In this document: one piece after another, positions 1 through 8,821 of the stretch
Layout: each line of letters starts with the position of its first letter
Numbering within the stretch: the first letter of the stretch is position 1
From: Acidisoma cellulosilyticum
GTDB lineage: Bacteria; Pseudomonadota; Alphaproteobacteria; Acetobacterales; Acetobacteraceae
Length of the DNA: 64,000 nucleotides
Reading direction: 5' to 3'
NCBI RefSeq assembly: GCF_020621385.1
Contig: NZ_JAESVA010000005.1
Coordinates: forward strand, 1 to 64,000
Notes under the pieces: model-generated
The model's database searches: none
The model's input: only the letters and a program-made list of their open reading frames with translations
What the model was told of the DNA's origin: nothing
Position numbers and translations under genes: made by a program

Positions 1-45
1 GTCCAATATCGCATCAGGAATCGCAGGCTCTTTGCGGCGTGCCAT
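1..45 (-). CDS. IS256-family transposase, N-terminal fragment
   Basis: Only the first 15 codons are visible: MARRKEPAIPDAILD. This is the typical opening of IS256-family (Mutator-like, DDE) transposases of proteobacteria. The ATG at 45 has a good ribosome binding site. The catalytic core lies outside the window, so the family call rests on this short N-terminus and on the position just inside an apparent IS end. The cut at base 1 is the window edge, not a truncation. Confidence 0.65.
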   Translation of the reverse strand, partial: MARRKEPAIPDAILD

Positions 46-104
46 CGGGCTTCTCCTTCTTTCCCACTATGCACCGGCCAAACACGAAATTCCTGACACT
101 CCCC
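1..104 (-). mobile_element. IS256-family insertion sequence, one end only
   Basis: The left edge holds the 5' end of an insertion sequence reading leftward out of the window. It includes the transposase start (45 to 1), a strong ribosome binding site (AGAAGGAG on the minus strand near 52-60) and about 45 bases of outer end. The probable terminal inverted repeat reads GGGGAGTGTCAGGAATT on the minus strand, ending near 104. Directly to its right the sequence becomes the interior of a DeoR-family gene, which marks the insertion boundary. The other end and the target duplication are outside the window, so the exact terminus is an estimate to within a few bases. Confidence 0.7.
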
Positions 105-605
105 TTTTTTGATGCCGGCACAACGATGGCGCAACTCGCCCGCCGGCTGCGCGTGCAACCTCAGCGTATCACCGTCGTCACCAATGGCCTGACGATCGCG
201 CAGGAACTTTCCGCGCTATCGGATATTCGCGTGATCATGATCGGCGGCGATCTGCGGGCGGAAAACATGTCCCTGGTCGGGCCGCAGGCGGAAGCGATGC
301 TGGCTGGTATCTGGTGCGACCAGCTGTTCCTCGGCGCCGGCGCTATTGCCGAGGACGGCGCGATCTACAGCAGAGATGATCGGGAAGCGAGCCTCAACGC
401 ATTGATGTTGAAACGGGCCGCGCATCGCGTGCTGCTTGCCGATTCGAGCAAATTCGGACTGCGCACGACCTATCGCGTTTCGTCTATTGCCGAGCTTGAT
501 GTCATCGTCACTGACGCCGGCATGCCCGCGTCCTGGCGTGACCGCCTGGGACGTCTGCCGAAAACTCAAACCCGCTACATGGACGCGGCGGAGATGGTGG
601 CTTGA
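105..605 (+). pseudogene. DeoR-family transcriptional regulator, 5' part lost to IS insertion
   Basis: About 166 residues of the C-terminal effector domain of a DeoR-family sugar-phosphate-responsive repressor are present. Recognisable pieces are FDAGTTMAQLA (sugar-phosphate pocket start), TVVTNGL, IMIGGDLR, FLGAGAI and LLADSSKFG near the C-terminus. The N-terminal helix-turn-helix is absent: reading frame upstream of about 105 runs into the IS end, so the open frame from 39 is a chimera with IS sequence. It overlaps the next gene's TTG start (TTGA), so it was the first gene and presumably the regulator of the downstream amino-sugar operon. With no DNA-binding domain it should be non-functional, which would predict loss of repression, or altered expression driven from the IS. 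Confidence 0.8.
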
Positions 606-1552
606 GCGACTATGTGCTCGGGCTGGACGGCGGCGGCACGAAAACCTTGCTCGCGATCGCTGATCGCGCCGGTCATGTCGTCTTCCATGCGCGGGCGGCA
701 GGGATTGGTCCCATCGAGAATCCGGATTGGGCAGAGACCCTGCGGACGCTGACGCAGAGTGTGGCAGAATACACGTCGCGCATCGCTTATGCCTCCTTCG
801 GCATGCCGAGCTATGGTGAAATGCCCGCGGTCTCGGCCGCACAGGAAGACGCGGCCTTGGCGGGCAGCGGTTTTCCGCATTGCGTGCTCAATGACGTTCA
901 TACCGCTTTCGAAGGCGCCTTTATCGGACAGCCGGGCGTGCTTCTGCTGGCGGGTACCGGCTCGATGGTTTGGGCCGAAGATGCTGCGGGCAAGCAGATC
1001 AGGGTCGGCGGCTGGGGACATGGGTTCGGCGATGAAGGCAGCGCCTTCTGGATTGGGCAGGCAGCGATTGCCGCTTTCTCGCATTGCCTGGACGGTCGCG
1101 GTCAGGATCAAGCCTTTGCCGATGCCCTGGCCCATCGGCTGGGCTTGCCGGTCGAGAACCGCGCCGATGCGCTGACAGCCTGGTATTACGAGGGTGCTGA
1201 TCCGCGCGTGAAGGTAGCCGCCCTGGCGCGCGACGTTGACGGTCTGGCCGAGCAAGGCAATGCGACCGCGAAAACCATTCTGACCCAGGCGGCGATCCAT
1301 TTGTCGCTGCATGTGCGTGGGGCCTGGCGCCGCCTGCCGAGCCTGCCGGACAGGGTCTGGTGCGGCGTCGGCAGCATCATGAATAGCGGTCATGTCACGG
1401 ATTATCTTCAGACATTGCTAGAAACGCCGCCGATCTCCCCGGCGCTGCCGCCTGTCGGCGGCGCGCTGTGGCGGGCGGCAACCAATGCCGGCTGGCCAAT
1501 GGATTCTGCCTGGATAGACCAGCTGCGGACTGAACTCTCCTGCCAATCCTGA
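602..1552 (+). CDS. BadF/BadG/BcrA/BcrD-family ATPase, N-acetylglucosamine kinase-like
   Basis: A 316-residue ASKHA-fold kinase. The N-terminal phosphate-1 motif GLDGGGTKT is at residues 7-15 and a phosphate-2/adenosine motif LLAGTGSM lies near residue 118. Members of this family with sugar ABC operons phosphorylate N-acetylglucosamine or glucosamine in the cytoplasm. The TTG start at 602 overlaps the preceding stop (TTGA) and no nearby ATG fits the frame. It is followed 19 bases later by the binding-protein gene, so it probably phosphorylates the sugar delivered by this transporter. Substrate specificity (GlcNAc, glucosamine or another hexosamine) is inferred from context only. Confidence 0.8.
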   Translation: MSDYVLGLDGGGTKTLLAIADRAGHVVFHARAAGIGPIENPDWAETLRTLTQSVAEYTSRIAYASFGMPSYGEMPAVSAAQEDAALAGSGFPHCVLNDVHTAFEGAFIGQPGVLLLAGTGSMVWAEDAAGKQIRVGGWGHGFGDEGSAFWIGQAAIAAFSHCLDGRGQDQAFADALAHRLGLPVENRADALTAWYYEGADPRVKVAALARDVDGLAEQGNATAKTILTQAAIHLSLHVRGAWRRLPSLPDRVWCGVGSIMNSGHVTDYLQTLLETPPISPALPPVGGALWRAATNAGWPMDSAWIDQLRTELSCQS

Positions 1553-1571
1553 AAACAAAAAGGTCGGACCG

Positions 1572-2834
1572 ATGAAACTCCGTGCGTCATTGCTCGCCTT
1601 CTCTGTCCTTTGCTCCTTCGCGATCCCCGCAGCCCATGCGGATAGCGCGAAACCCTATGCGGGACAGACCATTTCCGTGCTGCTGCCGCCCTGGGGCACG
1701 CTGCCCAAGGCCATGACGGACAGCTTCACGGCTGAGACCGGCATCAAGATTGACATGCAGACCCAGGGCTGGGATCAGATCCATGCCAAGATCCTGACCG
1801 CCATGATCGCCAATAACGCGCCGGCCGATGTGACCGAGGTTGACTGGTCCTGGGTCGGTCAGTTCGGTGCCGCCGGCTGGTATGTTCCGCTGCAGGGCAA
1901 GGTTTCCGCCGATGTGGTCAAGGATGTCGCATCATCGAAGATCTTCACGACCGACGGCAATCTGATCGCTATGCCCTATAACAACGACTTCCGCGTTCTT
2001 ATCGTGAACAAGGCGATGTTCGACAAGGCCGGTATCACCAGCCTGCCCACGACAATGGACGAGCTGTGGAACGATGCCGTTGCGTTGAAGAAATCCGGCG
2101 TCACCTATCCGATCGCGCTGCCGCTCTCGGCCAATGAAGGCACCTCGACCGCCTGGTATCTGATGACCAAGGCTTTCGGCGGCGATCTGTTCGACGCGCA
2201 GCTTAAGCCGGAATTCACGACGCCCGATTCCGCCGGCTATAAGGCGCTGGATTGGATCGTGAAGGCCGTGAAGGCCGGGCTGATCGATCCGGCTTCGACC
2301 GGTTTGACGGATGTGCAGGTGCAGGCTTTCCTCTCCGGCGGTCAGGCGGCGATCGATCTTGCCGGTTGGGCCGGCAATCTCACCGTCTATAACGACCCCA
2401 CGAAGTCCAAGGTCGCGGGTCATGTCGAGGCCGTGCTGATGCCGAGTGCGACCGGTCATAGCCGCAGCTTCGGTCTGCCCGAGGCGCTCGGCATTCCCGC
2501 CAATGCCGCGCATAAGGACGCTGCCCTGGCGTTCATCGATTGGTGGATGAAGCCGGCAACCCAGATCGAAGCCTATACGGCGCTGGGCGATCTGCCGACG
2601 AGCACGGCGGCCCTTTCCAGCCTCAGCGCCGCAGGCAAGATCCCGAGTGGCGATGTCTTGTTGAAGCAGATCCCGACGGTCGAGCCGCTTTTCGCGCAGG
2701 GCACGCCGGAATGGTATCCGCAGTTCAGCGCGGGTGTCTCCTCCGCCATCAACGAGGCCGCGAAGGGCCAGCTGACGGTCGCCCAGGCCATCGCGCAGAT
2801 CGCGGCCCAGGCGCAGAAGGCGAAGTCTCAGTAA
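1572..2834 (+). CDS. Sugar ABC transporter substrate-binding protein (family 1)
   Basis: A 420-residue periplasmic solute-binding protein of the MalE/UgpB type. A Sec signal peptide covers about residues 1-23 with an AHA cleavage site. The mature part has the family features PYNNDFRVLIVNKAMFDKAG and the WYLMTKAFGG region in the hinge and ligand cleft. It sits between the kinase and two MalF/MalG-type permeases, with about 40 bases to the next gene. It should deliver an oligosaccharide or amino sugar to the membrane complex. The ligand cannot be read from sequence. Confidence 0.88.
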   Translation: MKLRASLLAFSVLCSFAIPAAHADSAKPYAGQTISVLLPPWGTLPKAMTDSFTAETGIKIDMQTQGWDQIHAKILTAMIANNAPADVTEVDWSWVGQFGAAGWYVPLQGKVSADVVKDVASSKIFTTDGNLIAMPYNNDFRVLIVNKAMFDKAGITSLPTTMDELWNDAVALKKSGVTYPIALPLSANEGTSTAWYLMTKAFGGDLFDAQLKPEFTTPDSAGYKALDWIVKAVKAGLIDPASTGLTDVQVQAFLSGGQAAIDLAGWAGNLTVYNDPTKSKVAGHVEAVLMPSATGHSRSFGLPEALGIPANAAHKDAALAFIDWWMKPATQIEAYTALGDLPTSTAALSSLSAAGKIPSGDVLLKQIPTVEPLFAQGTPEWYPQFSAGVSSAINEAAKGQLTVAQAIAQIAAQAQKAKSQ

Positions 2835-2874
2835 GCGATCTCGCGAAAGACCAGGACCAGACGGACGGGATGCT

Positions 2875-3783
2875 GTGACTGCGCTTTCTCTCCCTCGACG
2901 TCGCGCCCGCATCAGCGGGGGCGATGCCGGCCTCGGCCTGCTGATGGCGCTGCCGATCATTCTGTTGATGGGCAGTCTTGTCTTCTGGCCGCTGGTCATG
3001 ACCTTCTGGGACAGTGTGCATCGGGTGGACCCGATGCGCTTCGGCACGCCCTTCGTGGGCCTGCGCAACTATCTGAGTTTGTTCTCGGACAGCGATGTTC
3101 AAAGCTCGGCTTTCAACACGATCGTCTATGTCGTGGTGGCCGTGGTGATAGAGACGGCGGGCGGTGTCGCGGCCGCCCTGCTGTTGAACTCTCTGGGGCG
3201 GGCGCGCAAATGGGTGCTGGCCGCCGTCATTCTGCCCTGGGCTTTGCCGCCTGTCGTCAATTCCATCATCTGGCTCTGGATCTACAACCCCAGTTACGGC
3301 GTTCTGAACGGCGTGCTGCGCGCGCTGGGTGTGATCTCCCAGAATCACGTCTGGTTCAATGACCGCTGGTCGGCACTGCTGCTCATCGCGGTCGTGCATA
3401 TCTGGCGCATGCTGCCGATTACCGCTGTCATTGTGCTTGCCGGTCTGCAATCCATTCCGCAGGAATTGTATGAGGCGGCGCGGATCGACGGGGCAGGGGC
3501 GCTCAGCCGATTCGGGCGCATCACCTTGCCGCTGATCGGCGGCAGCCTTGCCATCGCCATGACGCAATCGACCGTGCTGGCCTTCAATCTCTTCGACGAG
3601 GCCTGGATCCTCAACGGCAGCAGCGGCGATACGCGGACTTTGCTCATCCAGGTCTATATGTCGGCTTTCCAGGATTTGCATTTTTCCTACGGCATGGCGC
3701 TGTCGGTGCTGGTGATGTTCGCCTCCCTCGCTGTCTCGCTCATCTATGTCATCCGCGGCAAAGCGGAGACGAGCGCGGAATGA
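2875..3783 (+). CDS. Sugar ABC transporter permease (MalF/UgpA type)
   Basis: A 302-residue inner-membrane permease with about six membrane segments. The EAA loop, EAARIDGAGALSRFGRI, lies near residue 199 and would contact the ATPase. The GTG at 2875 is the best start; the N-terminal cytoplasmic stretch is short and arginine-rich before the first membrane helix (GLLMALPIILLMG). The stop overlaps the ATG of the second permease (ATGA), so the two are translationally coupled and should form the heterodimeric channel. Confidence 0.88.
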   Translation: MTALSLPRRRARISGGDAGLGLLMALPIILLMGSLVFWPLVMTFWDSVHRVDPMRFGTPFVGLRNYLSLFSDSDVQSSAFNTIVYVVVAVVIETAGGVAAALLLNSLGRARKWVLAAVILPWALPPVVNSIIWLWIYNPSYGVLNGVLRALGVISQNHVWFNDRWSALLLIAVVHIWRMLPITAVIVLAGLQSIPQELYEAARIDGAGALSRFGRITLPLIGGSLAIAMTQSTVLAFNLFDEAWILNGSSGDTRTLLIQVYMSAFQDLHFSYGMALSVLVMFASLAVSLIYVIRGKAETSAE

Positions 3784-4646
3784 AAACCAAACCGATACAA
3801 TCCTGGCTTATGCGCGGTGGCGTCACGCTGCTGCTGGCCTGGAGCCTTGCCCCCATCCTTTGGGCTGTGCGCTCCAGCCTGACGCGGCCGGTGGACCTGA
3901 CGGCGTCCAAATTCTCGTTTCTGCCGCCGACCTTCACCTTGCAGCATTACGGCAATCTTCTTGGCACCGTCAGCGCCTTTCAGGGTCAGGTGACGCAGTC
4001 GGTCTGGCCGCAATTCAGCCGCGCTTTGATCAATAGCCTGGTGACCTCGGCGGCGGCGACCGTCATCACCGTGATCGCGGCGGCCCTCGGCGGCTATGCC
4101 TTTGCCCGCCTGCGCTTTCCCGGCCGCGACGCGATCTTCGGCCTCATTGTCGCGACCCTCGCGATCCCGGCCTATACCGTCATGATCCCGCTTTATCGCA
4201 TGATGGTGAGCCTGCATCTGGTCGATACCTATCTGGGCGTCACGCTTGTCTATGTCTCGGCTTTTCTGCCCCTGGCGCTTTGGTTGATGCGCAGCGTCTA
4301 TCGCGGTCTGCCGATTGCGTTGGAGGAGGCGGCGGCGATAGACGGCGCCGGCAAGCTGCGCACGCTCTTTACCATCATCCTGCCCATGGCCGGGCCAGGA
4401 CTGATGGCCGCCGCCATTCTGACCTTCCTGACGGCATGGGGGCAGTTTCTGATTCCCCTGGTTTTCTCGCCGACCTTGGCGACCAAGCCGCTGACGGTGC
4501 TGATCCCTGAATTCGTCAGCAAAAACTACATCGATTACGGGCTGATGAACGCGGCCGGCGTGCTTGCCATCATCCCGCCGCTTCTCCTCGTCGTTTTTCT
4601 CAATCGCTATCTGATCAGCGGGCTGACCGCCGGGTCGGGAAAATAA
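3780..4646 (+). CDS. Sugar ABC transporter permease (MalG/UgpE type)
   Basis: A 288-residue inner-membrane protein with the EAA loop EEAAAIDGAGKLRTLFTI near residue 181. It pairs with the preceding permease, overlapping it by four bases. No ATP-binding protein gene is found in this operon, so the importer must use an ATPase encoded elsewhere, as MsmK-type shared ATPases do in other CUT1 systems. The gene ends 35 bases before the SIS-domain gene. Confidence 0.88.
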   Translation: MKTKPIQSWLMRGGVTLLLAWSLAPILWAVRSSLTRPVDLTASKFSFLPPTFTLQHYGNLLGTVSAFQGQVTQSVWPQFSRALINSLVTSAAATVITVIAAALGGYAFARLRFPGRDAIFGLIVATLAIPAYTVMIPLYRMMVSLHLVDTYLGVTLVYVSAFLPLALWLMRSVYRGLPIALEEAAAIDGAGKLRTLFTIILPMAGPGLMAAAILTFLTAWGQFLIPLVFSPTLATKPLTVLIPEFVSKNYIDYGLMNAAGVLAIIPPLLLVVFLNRYLISGLTAGSGK

Positions 4647-4681
4647 GCGAAATCACCAGTCACAGCGCTACAGGATTTACC

Positions 4682-5635
4682 ATGAACGCAACCGAACGCG
4701 GCATTTTCGAGCAGTTCGAATTTTGGGCCAATGCCCCCAATCCCGCACCCTTCAGCGACAGCACGGCGATCCACGTCTTCGTGGGCTGCGGCACGTCCTT
4801 CTACATCGCCCAGGCGCTTGCCGCCGCCGCCAATGCAGATGGCGTGCAGAGCATTGCCGTGACGGGCGGCGAGTGGTGGCACCGTCCGCACTACTATCTC
4901 GCGGCCGGCCAGACAGCGCATGTCATCGTGCTGTCCCGCAGCGGTGAATCGACCGAAACGGTGCGCGCGGCGGAAGTGAGCCAGAAAGCCGGCCATCACG
5001 TCACGGCGCTGACCTGCGCCGAAGACAGCAGCATCACCCGCTTCGCCGATACCGTGCTTTATGCGCCGACCCATCCCATCGAGGGCATCGTCATGACGGC
5101 CTCGGCCAGCTTGATGCTGCTGATGGGCATGCGCCTGGCCGGCATCACGATCGGTGCGGCCGAGATCGCCGCCGCCGAAGCCGCGCTGGAGGCGGTCGAT
5201 ACCGCCGCCAATAGCCTGCTGGAAGGCCGCTCGCATTTCGTCTTCCTCGGCACCGGTCCGCTTGCCGGCATCGCCCAGGAAGGCGGGCTGAAGCTGCAGG
5301 AGATGAGCCTGAGCTATACCCAGTCCTATCCGACCGCCGATTACCGCCATGGACCGATCACCCTGGCCGATGAACGCAGCGTCGCGGTCATCCTCTACAG
5401 CCCGGAAGGCCAGGCCGATGATGCGGCTTTGGCGAAGGATCTGATCTCCAAGGGCGTGCGGGTTCTGGGTTTCGGTGGTCCCGGCACGGTCGAAATCGCC
5501 GTCGGTGGGGAAGCCGCCGCACGCGGTCTGGTCTGTCTGCCGGCCTTGCAGATTTTGGGTGAGCGTGAGGCGCAATTGAAGGGCCTGGATTCGATCAGCC
5601 CGCGTGGCCTCAGCAAAGTCGTCGTGCTCGGCTAA
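4682..5635 (+). CDS. SIS-domain sugar-phosphate isomerase/deaminase-like protein
   Basis: A 317-residue protein with two SIS domains and no glutaminase domain. It resembles the isomerase half of GlmS and the AgaS/FrlB group. Sugar-phosphate binding motifs are FVGCGTSFYIA (residues ~32-42), VLSRSGESTET (~82-92) and VFLGTGPLAGIAQEGGLKL in the second domain. As the last gene of a kinase-plus-transporter operon it probably converts the phosphorylated amino sugar, for example by deamination-isomerisation of glucosamine 6-phosphate. An orthodox NagB-like enzyme is encoded far away at 62678. Neither nagA nor an ATPase is present here. The exact reaction is uncertain. Confidence 0.8.
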   Translation: MNATERGIFEQFEFWANAPNPAPFSDSTAIHVFVGCGTSFYIAQALAAAANADGVQSIAVTGGEWWHRPHYYLAAGQTAHVIVLSRSGESTETVRAAEVSQKAGHHVTALTCAEDSSITRFADTVLYAPTHPIEGIVMTASASLMLLMGMRLAGITIGAAEIAAAEAALEAVDTAANSLLEGRSHFVFLGTGPLAGIAQEGGLKLQEMSLSYTQSYPTADYRHGPITLADERSVAVILYSPEGQADDAALAKDLISKGVRVLGFGGPGTVEIAVGGEAAARGLVCLPALQILGEREAQLKGLDSISPRGLSKVVVLG

Positions 5636-5650
5636 ACACGCCTCATGTGA

Positions 5651-5672
5651 AGACCGCGCTAGCGTGCGGTCT
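5651..5672. terminator. Hairpin between convergent SIS and Lrp genes
   Basis: AGACCGC (5651-5657) pairs with GCGGTCT (5666-5672) across an 8-base loop, in the short gap between two convergent genes and overlapping the last codons of the Lrp gene. No strong T-run follows on either side, so a role as a bidirectional terminator is only likely. Confidence 0.4.
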
Positions 5673-6135
5673 CCACCGGGACGCTCAGGCCAAGTTTCAG
5701 GATGCTGAGCACGACATTGGTGGTCATTCGCCGAACCTGCGGGTTATGCGCCATGACGCGGGCGGAGACGGCGTCAAAAGCCTCGACATCTTCAGCGACG
5801 ATGATGAGGATGACGTCGACCGACCCGGTCACGTAATAGGCCTGCTGGATTTCCAGCTGCTTTCCCGCCCAGGCGCGGAAGCGGGCGAGGGCCGTGTAAT
5901 TCTCCCGCTCGATCTCAAGCCCGACGACGAAGGTCATCAGCTTGCCGGCGGCCTTGCGGTCCAGGACCGCGATTTCGGCCGTAATGATCTTGTCCTGCCG
6001 CAGGCGTTTGATGCGTCTTTGCACGGCGGATGTCGACAGACCGACCTGTTCGGCGATCTGCTCGGCCTTCAACTGGCAATCTTCCTGTAAAATGGTCAGG
6101 ATTTTGCAGTCGAAACTATCCAGCGGTTCGCTCAT
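5659..6135 (-). CDS. Lrp/AsnC-family transcriptional regulator
   Basis: A 158-residue regulator with an N-terminal AsnC-type winged helix-turn-helix (LQEDCQLKAEQIAEQVGLS then TSAVQRRIKRL) and a C-terminal RAM/ACT-like ligand domain (AYYVTGSVDVILIIVAED). The start is taken at 6135 because GGAG lies five bases upstream of it; the adjacent ATG at 6138 is too close and the longer upstream frame has no support. It is divergent from the homocysteine methyltransferase/DAO/ABC operon, so it is the obvious candidate amino-acid-responsive regulator for that operon and for itself. Confidence 0.88.
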   Translation of the reverse strand: MSEPLDSFDCKILTILQEDCQLKAEQIAEQVGLSTSAVQRRIKRLRQDKIITAEIAVLDRKAAGKLMTFVVGLEIERENYTALARFRAWAGKQLEIQQAYYVTGSVDVILIIVAEDVEAFDAVSARVMAHNPQVRRMTTNVVLSILKLGLSVPVETAR

Positions 6136-6507
6136 CATGTCTCCGGCGTCGCGGCGAGCCATTCGGGCAGCGACGCCCGCAATTGGACTTGGAATGAGAC
6201 AGCAATGTAGCACGGTTGGCGCAGCCCAGGCAGCATCCGCGATGCAAGGATCGATAAAAATTTGCGCTTTGTTGCCGATTTTTGGCGCGATACCGCCTTG
6301 TCACGCCATTTAGGGGCGGATTTGCAGGAAATTTGCAGATTTCGAGTAGGTCAGCGCCTGTAGGGTCCCTCGCCATTCTGGAGCCCGATGACTTTGGGTC
6401 GATCCGTCCCGACGTCTGAATTGGTCTCTAAATTATTGATCGACAGCGAGAGTTCGGATGTCGGGTTGCCTCAACCCGGCATCATCGCGTTCTAGGGATT
6501 GACTGGC
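6136..6507. promoter_or_regulatory. Divergent control region between Lrp gene and mmuM-like operon
   Basis: This 372-base spacer carries no convincing gene. It contains a direct repeat ATTTGCAG at 6320-6327 and 6331-6338, spaced 11 bases (about one helical turn), and AT-rich tracts around 6249-6292. Lrp-type proteins often bind several phased, degenerate sites in such regions, so this is a plausible operator area for the adjacent regulator. No clear sigma-70 promoter was assigned. Confidence 0.45.
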
Positions 6508-7431
6508 ATGATTATTCTGGACGGCGGTATGAGCCGGGAATTGCAGCGGATTGGAGCCCCCTTTCGCCAGCCCGAATGGTCCGCCCTCGCATTGATCGAA
6601 ACCCCGGCGCTGGTCGAGCAGGTCCATCGTGAATTCGCGGCCGCCGGCGCGGATGTGATCACGACCAATAGCTATGCCCTGGTGCCGTTTCATATCGGTG
6701 AGGAGCGTTTCCGCACCGAAGCCCCGATGCTGGCCGCGCGTGCGGGTGAAGTGGCGCGCCAGGCAGCTGACGCCGTCAATGCGACCCAGCCCGGCCGCGC
6801 GGTGCGCGTTGCGGGGTCTTTGCCGCCGATCTTCGGCTCCTACCAGCCGGAACTGTTCGATGCAGCGACCGTGCAGGACTACCTCTCCGTTCTCGTCATC
6901 GGATTAAGGCCGGCGGTCGATCTTTGGCTGGGCGAGACGCTGTCCAGCCTTGCCGAGGCGCGCGCGGTGCTGGCAGCGGTGGACGGCGGCGGCCGTCCCG
7001 TGTGGATTTCCTTCACCTTGGATGATGCGGTTGAGGGGCGTGGCGCCGAACCGCGTCTGCGGTCCGGCGAGACAGTCGCCGAGGCGGCGGCCTGGGTGGC
7101 GGCGGCTGGAATCGACACGCTGCTGTTCAATTGCAGCCAGCCGGAAGTGATGGCGCCCGCCGTGCGTGCGGCGGCCAAGGTCTTCGCCGCGCATAAGGTC
7201 AGCATACCGATCGGCGTCTATGCCAATGCCTTCGAGCCGCAGAAGAACGAGAAAGCGAATGAGACGTTGGCGGATGTCCGCCAGGATCTCGACGGTTCGC
7301 GTTACAGCGATTGGGCGGATGAATGGGTGGCCGCCGGCGCTTCCATCATCGGTGGTTGCTGCGGCATCGGTGTCCATCATATCCATGCGCTGTCTCAACA
7401 TCTGCGCGCCGAGGCCGTTTCCGCCAAATGA
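6508..7431 (+). CDS. Homocysteine S-methyltransferase family protein (MmuM-like)
   Basis: A 307-residue (betaine/S-methylmethionine)-homocysteine methyltransferase-fold enzyme. The N-terminal ILDGGMSREL motif binds homocysteine. The zinc ligands are the Cys in LLFNCSQP and the paired cysteines in GGCCGI near the C-terminus. Family members make methionine from homocysteine with S-methylmethionine as methyl donor. ATG 6508 is preferred over an upstream TTG at 6499 because AGGGA lies about ten bases before it. It opens an operon with a flavin amine oxidase-like gene and a polar-amino-acid transporter, so the imported compound may be a methylated amino acid; that is inference. Confidence 0.85.
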   Translation: MIILDGGMSRELQRIGAPFRQPEWSALALIETPALVEQVHREFAAAGADVITTNSYALVPFHIGEERFRTEAPMLAARAGEVARQAADAVNATQPGRAVRVAGSLPPIFGSYQPELFDAATVQDYLSVLVIGLRPAVDLWLGETLSSLAEARAVLAAVDGGGRPVWISFTLDDAVEGRGAEPRLRSGETVAEAAAWVAAAGIDTLLFNCSQPEVMAPAVRAAAKVFAAHKVSIPIGVYANAFEPQKNEKANETLADVRQDLDGSRYSDWADEWVAAGASIIGGCCGIGVHHIHALSQHLRAEAVSAK

Positions 7432-7489
7432 CGGCCGGTTTGCGTTTCAGTCTTTAAGGCGTCTTCACAGCGGCGGCGGGGTTTGATCG

Positions 7490-8821
7490 ATGGGTCCTTA
7501 TGTTGATTCAGTAACCTATGACGAGGTGCTGCCCGAACGGGCCAGCGTCGTCGTCATCGGCGGCGGTATCATCGGGACTTCGGCCGCCTTCACCCTCGCC
7601 AGCCGCGGCATTTCGGTCGTGCTCTGTGAGAAGGGGCATATCGCGGGCGAGCAATCGAGCCGGAACTGGGGCTGGGTGCGCCAGGCCGGACGGGACTTTC
7701 GCGAAATGCCGCTGATCGTCGAAAGCCTGCGCCTGTGGCGCGGGCTTGACCGTCAGATCGGCGCTGAGACCGGCTTCCGTGAATGCGGCGTGCTCTATGT
7801 CGGTGAGACCGAAGACGACGAGCGCAACTTCTCCAACTGGATGGAGATGGCAAGCCCCTATCAGATCGGGGCGCGCATGGTGCGCGGCGTGGAGATGGAA
7901 GCGCTGATGCCGGGCTCGTCGCAAAAATTCCGCTGCGGTATGCATGTGCCGACCGATGGCTGTGCCGAGCCGCAGAAGGCGGCCCCGGCCATCGCCCGGG
8001 CGGCGCAGGAGAAGGGGGCGACCATCCTTGGCCATTGTGCAGTACGTGGCCTGGAAAAGACCGCTGGGCGTGTCAGCGCCGTGGTGACGGAACGCGGCCG
8101 CATTGCCTGCGATGCGGTTATTCTGGCGGGCGGCGCCTGGTCCGGCCTGTTCTGCGCCAGCCTGGGCATCCGCTTGCCGCAGCTGAAGGTTCTGTCATCG
8201 GTCATGCGCACCGCGCCGGTCGAAAATGGCCCGGAACCCTGCACCTGGATGGGGGAGATCGGCTATCGCAAGCGCCGCGACGGCGGCTATACCATCGCCC
8301 ATGGCAGCGGCCATGTAACGCCGATCGTACCGGATTCCTTCCGCTACCTCCGCGAGTTCTGGCCCAATATCAAGCGCGAGGGGATGGCGGGCATTCGCCC
8401 CCGTTTCAACGCGCTGTCGCGCTTTGAGTTTACAACGCCCCGGCGCTGGTCGCTGGATCGACCAAGTCCATTCGAGCAGGTGCGTGTGCTGGACCCCAAG
8501 CCGAACAAGCGGTTGAACGACAGTGCGATGGAGACGATGCGCAAGCTCTATCCGGCCTTTCGCGATGTGCCGGTGGTGCAGGAATGGGGCGGCTATATCG
8601 ATGTGACGCCCGATATCGTCCCCTATATCGGCGCGGCGGAAGACTTGCCGGGTCTGGTGGTGGCGACCGGCTTCTCAGGCCATGGTTTCGGCATCGGCCC
8701 TGGCGCTGGCAGGCTGGCGGCCGATATCGCGATGAACGAGACGCCTTTCGTCGATCCAACCGACTTCCGGCTGACGCGCTTCAGCGACGGCTCTCCCATC
8801 GTGCTGGGGGCGGAGTTGTGA
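7490..8821 (+). CDS. FAD-dependent oxidoreductase, DAO (glycine/D-amino acid oxidase) family
   Basis: A 443-residue flavoenzyme with the ADP-binding Rossmann motif [14 protein letters not shown] near residues 20-33 and the DAO signature [16 protein letters not shown] soon after. The C-terminal FAD contact is [18 protein letters not shown]. Relatives oxidise secondary or primary amines such as sarcosine, D-amino acids or gamma-glutamylputrescine. Its stop overlaps the GTG start of the ABC ATPase, so oxidation is probably coupled to uptake of the substrate by that transporter. The substrate is unknown. No signal peptide is seen, so it acts in the cytoplasm. Confidence 0.87.
   Translation: MGPYVDSVTYDEVLPERASVVVIGGGIIGTSAAFTLASRGISVVLCEKGHIAGEQSSRNWGWVRQAGRDFREMPLIVESLRLWRGLDRQIGAETGFRECGVLYVGETEDDERNFSNWMEMASPYQIGARMVRGVEMEALMPGSSQKFRCGMHVPTDGCAEPQKAAPAIARAAQEKGATILGHCAVRGLEKTAGRVSAVVTERGRIACDAVILAGGAWSGLFCASLGIRLPQLKVLSSVMRTAPVENGPEPCTWMGEIGYRKRRDGGYTIAHGSGHVTPIVPDSFRYLREFWPNIKREGMAGIRPRFNALSRFEFTTPRRWSLDRPSPFEQVRVLDPKPNKRLNDSAMETMRKLYPAFRDVPVVQEWGGYIDVTPDIVPYIGAAEDLPGLVVATGFSGHGFGIGPGAGRLAADIAMNETPFVDPTDFRLTRFSDGSPIVLGAEL

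Noticed and set aside
1932-3068. Long minus-strand open frame (378 codons) opposite the sugar-binding protein gene
   Set aside because: Arg/Gly-rich translation with no domain, fully opposite a clear gene. High GC makes long antisense frames common, and the same applies to many others in the window, such as 17697-18971 (+) and 27160-28539 (+).
8584-8817. Upstream extension of the ABC ATPase open frame
   Set aside because: It overlaps the flavoenzyme gene in another frame and has no ABC homology. The GTG overlapping the previous stop is the natural start.
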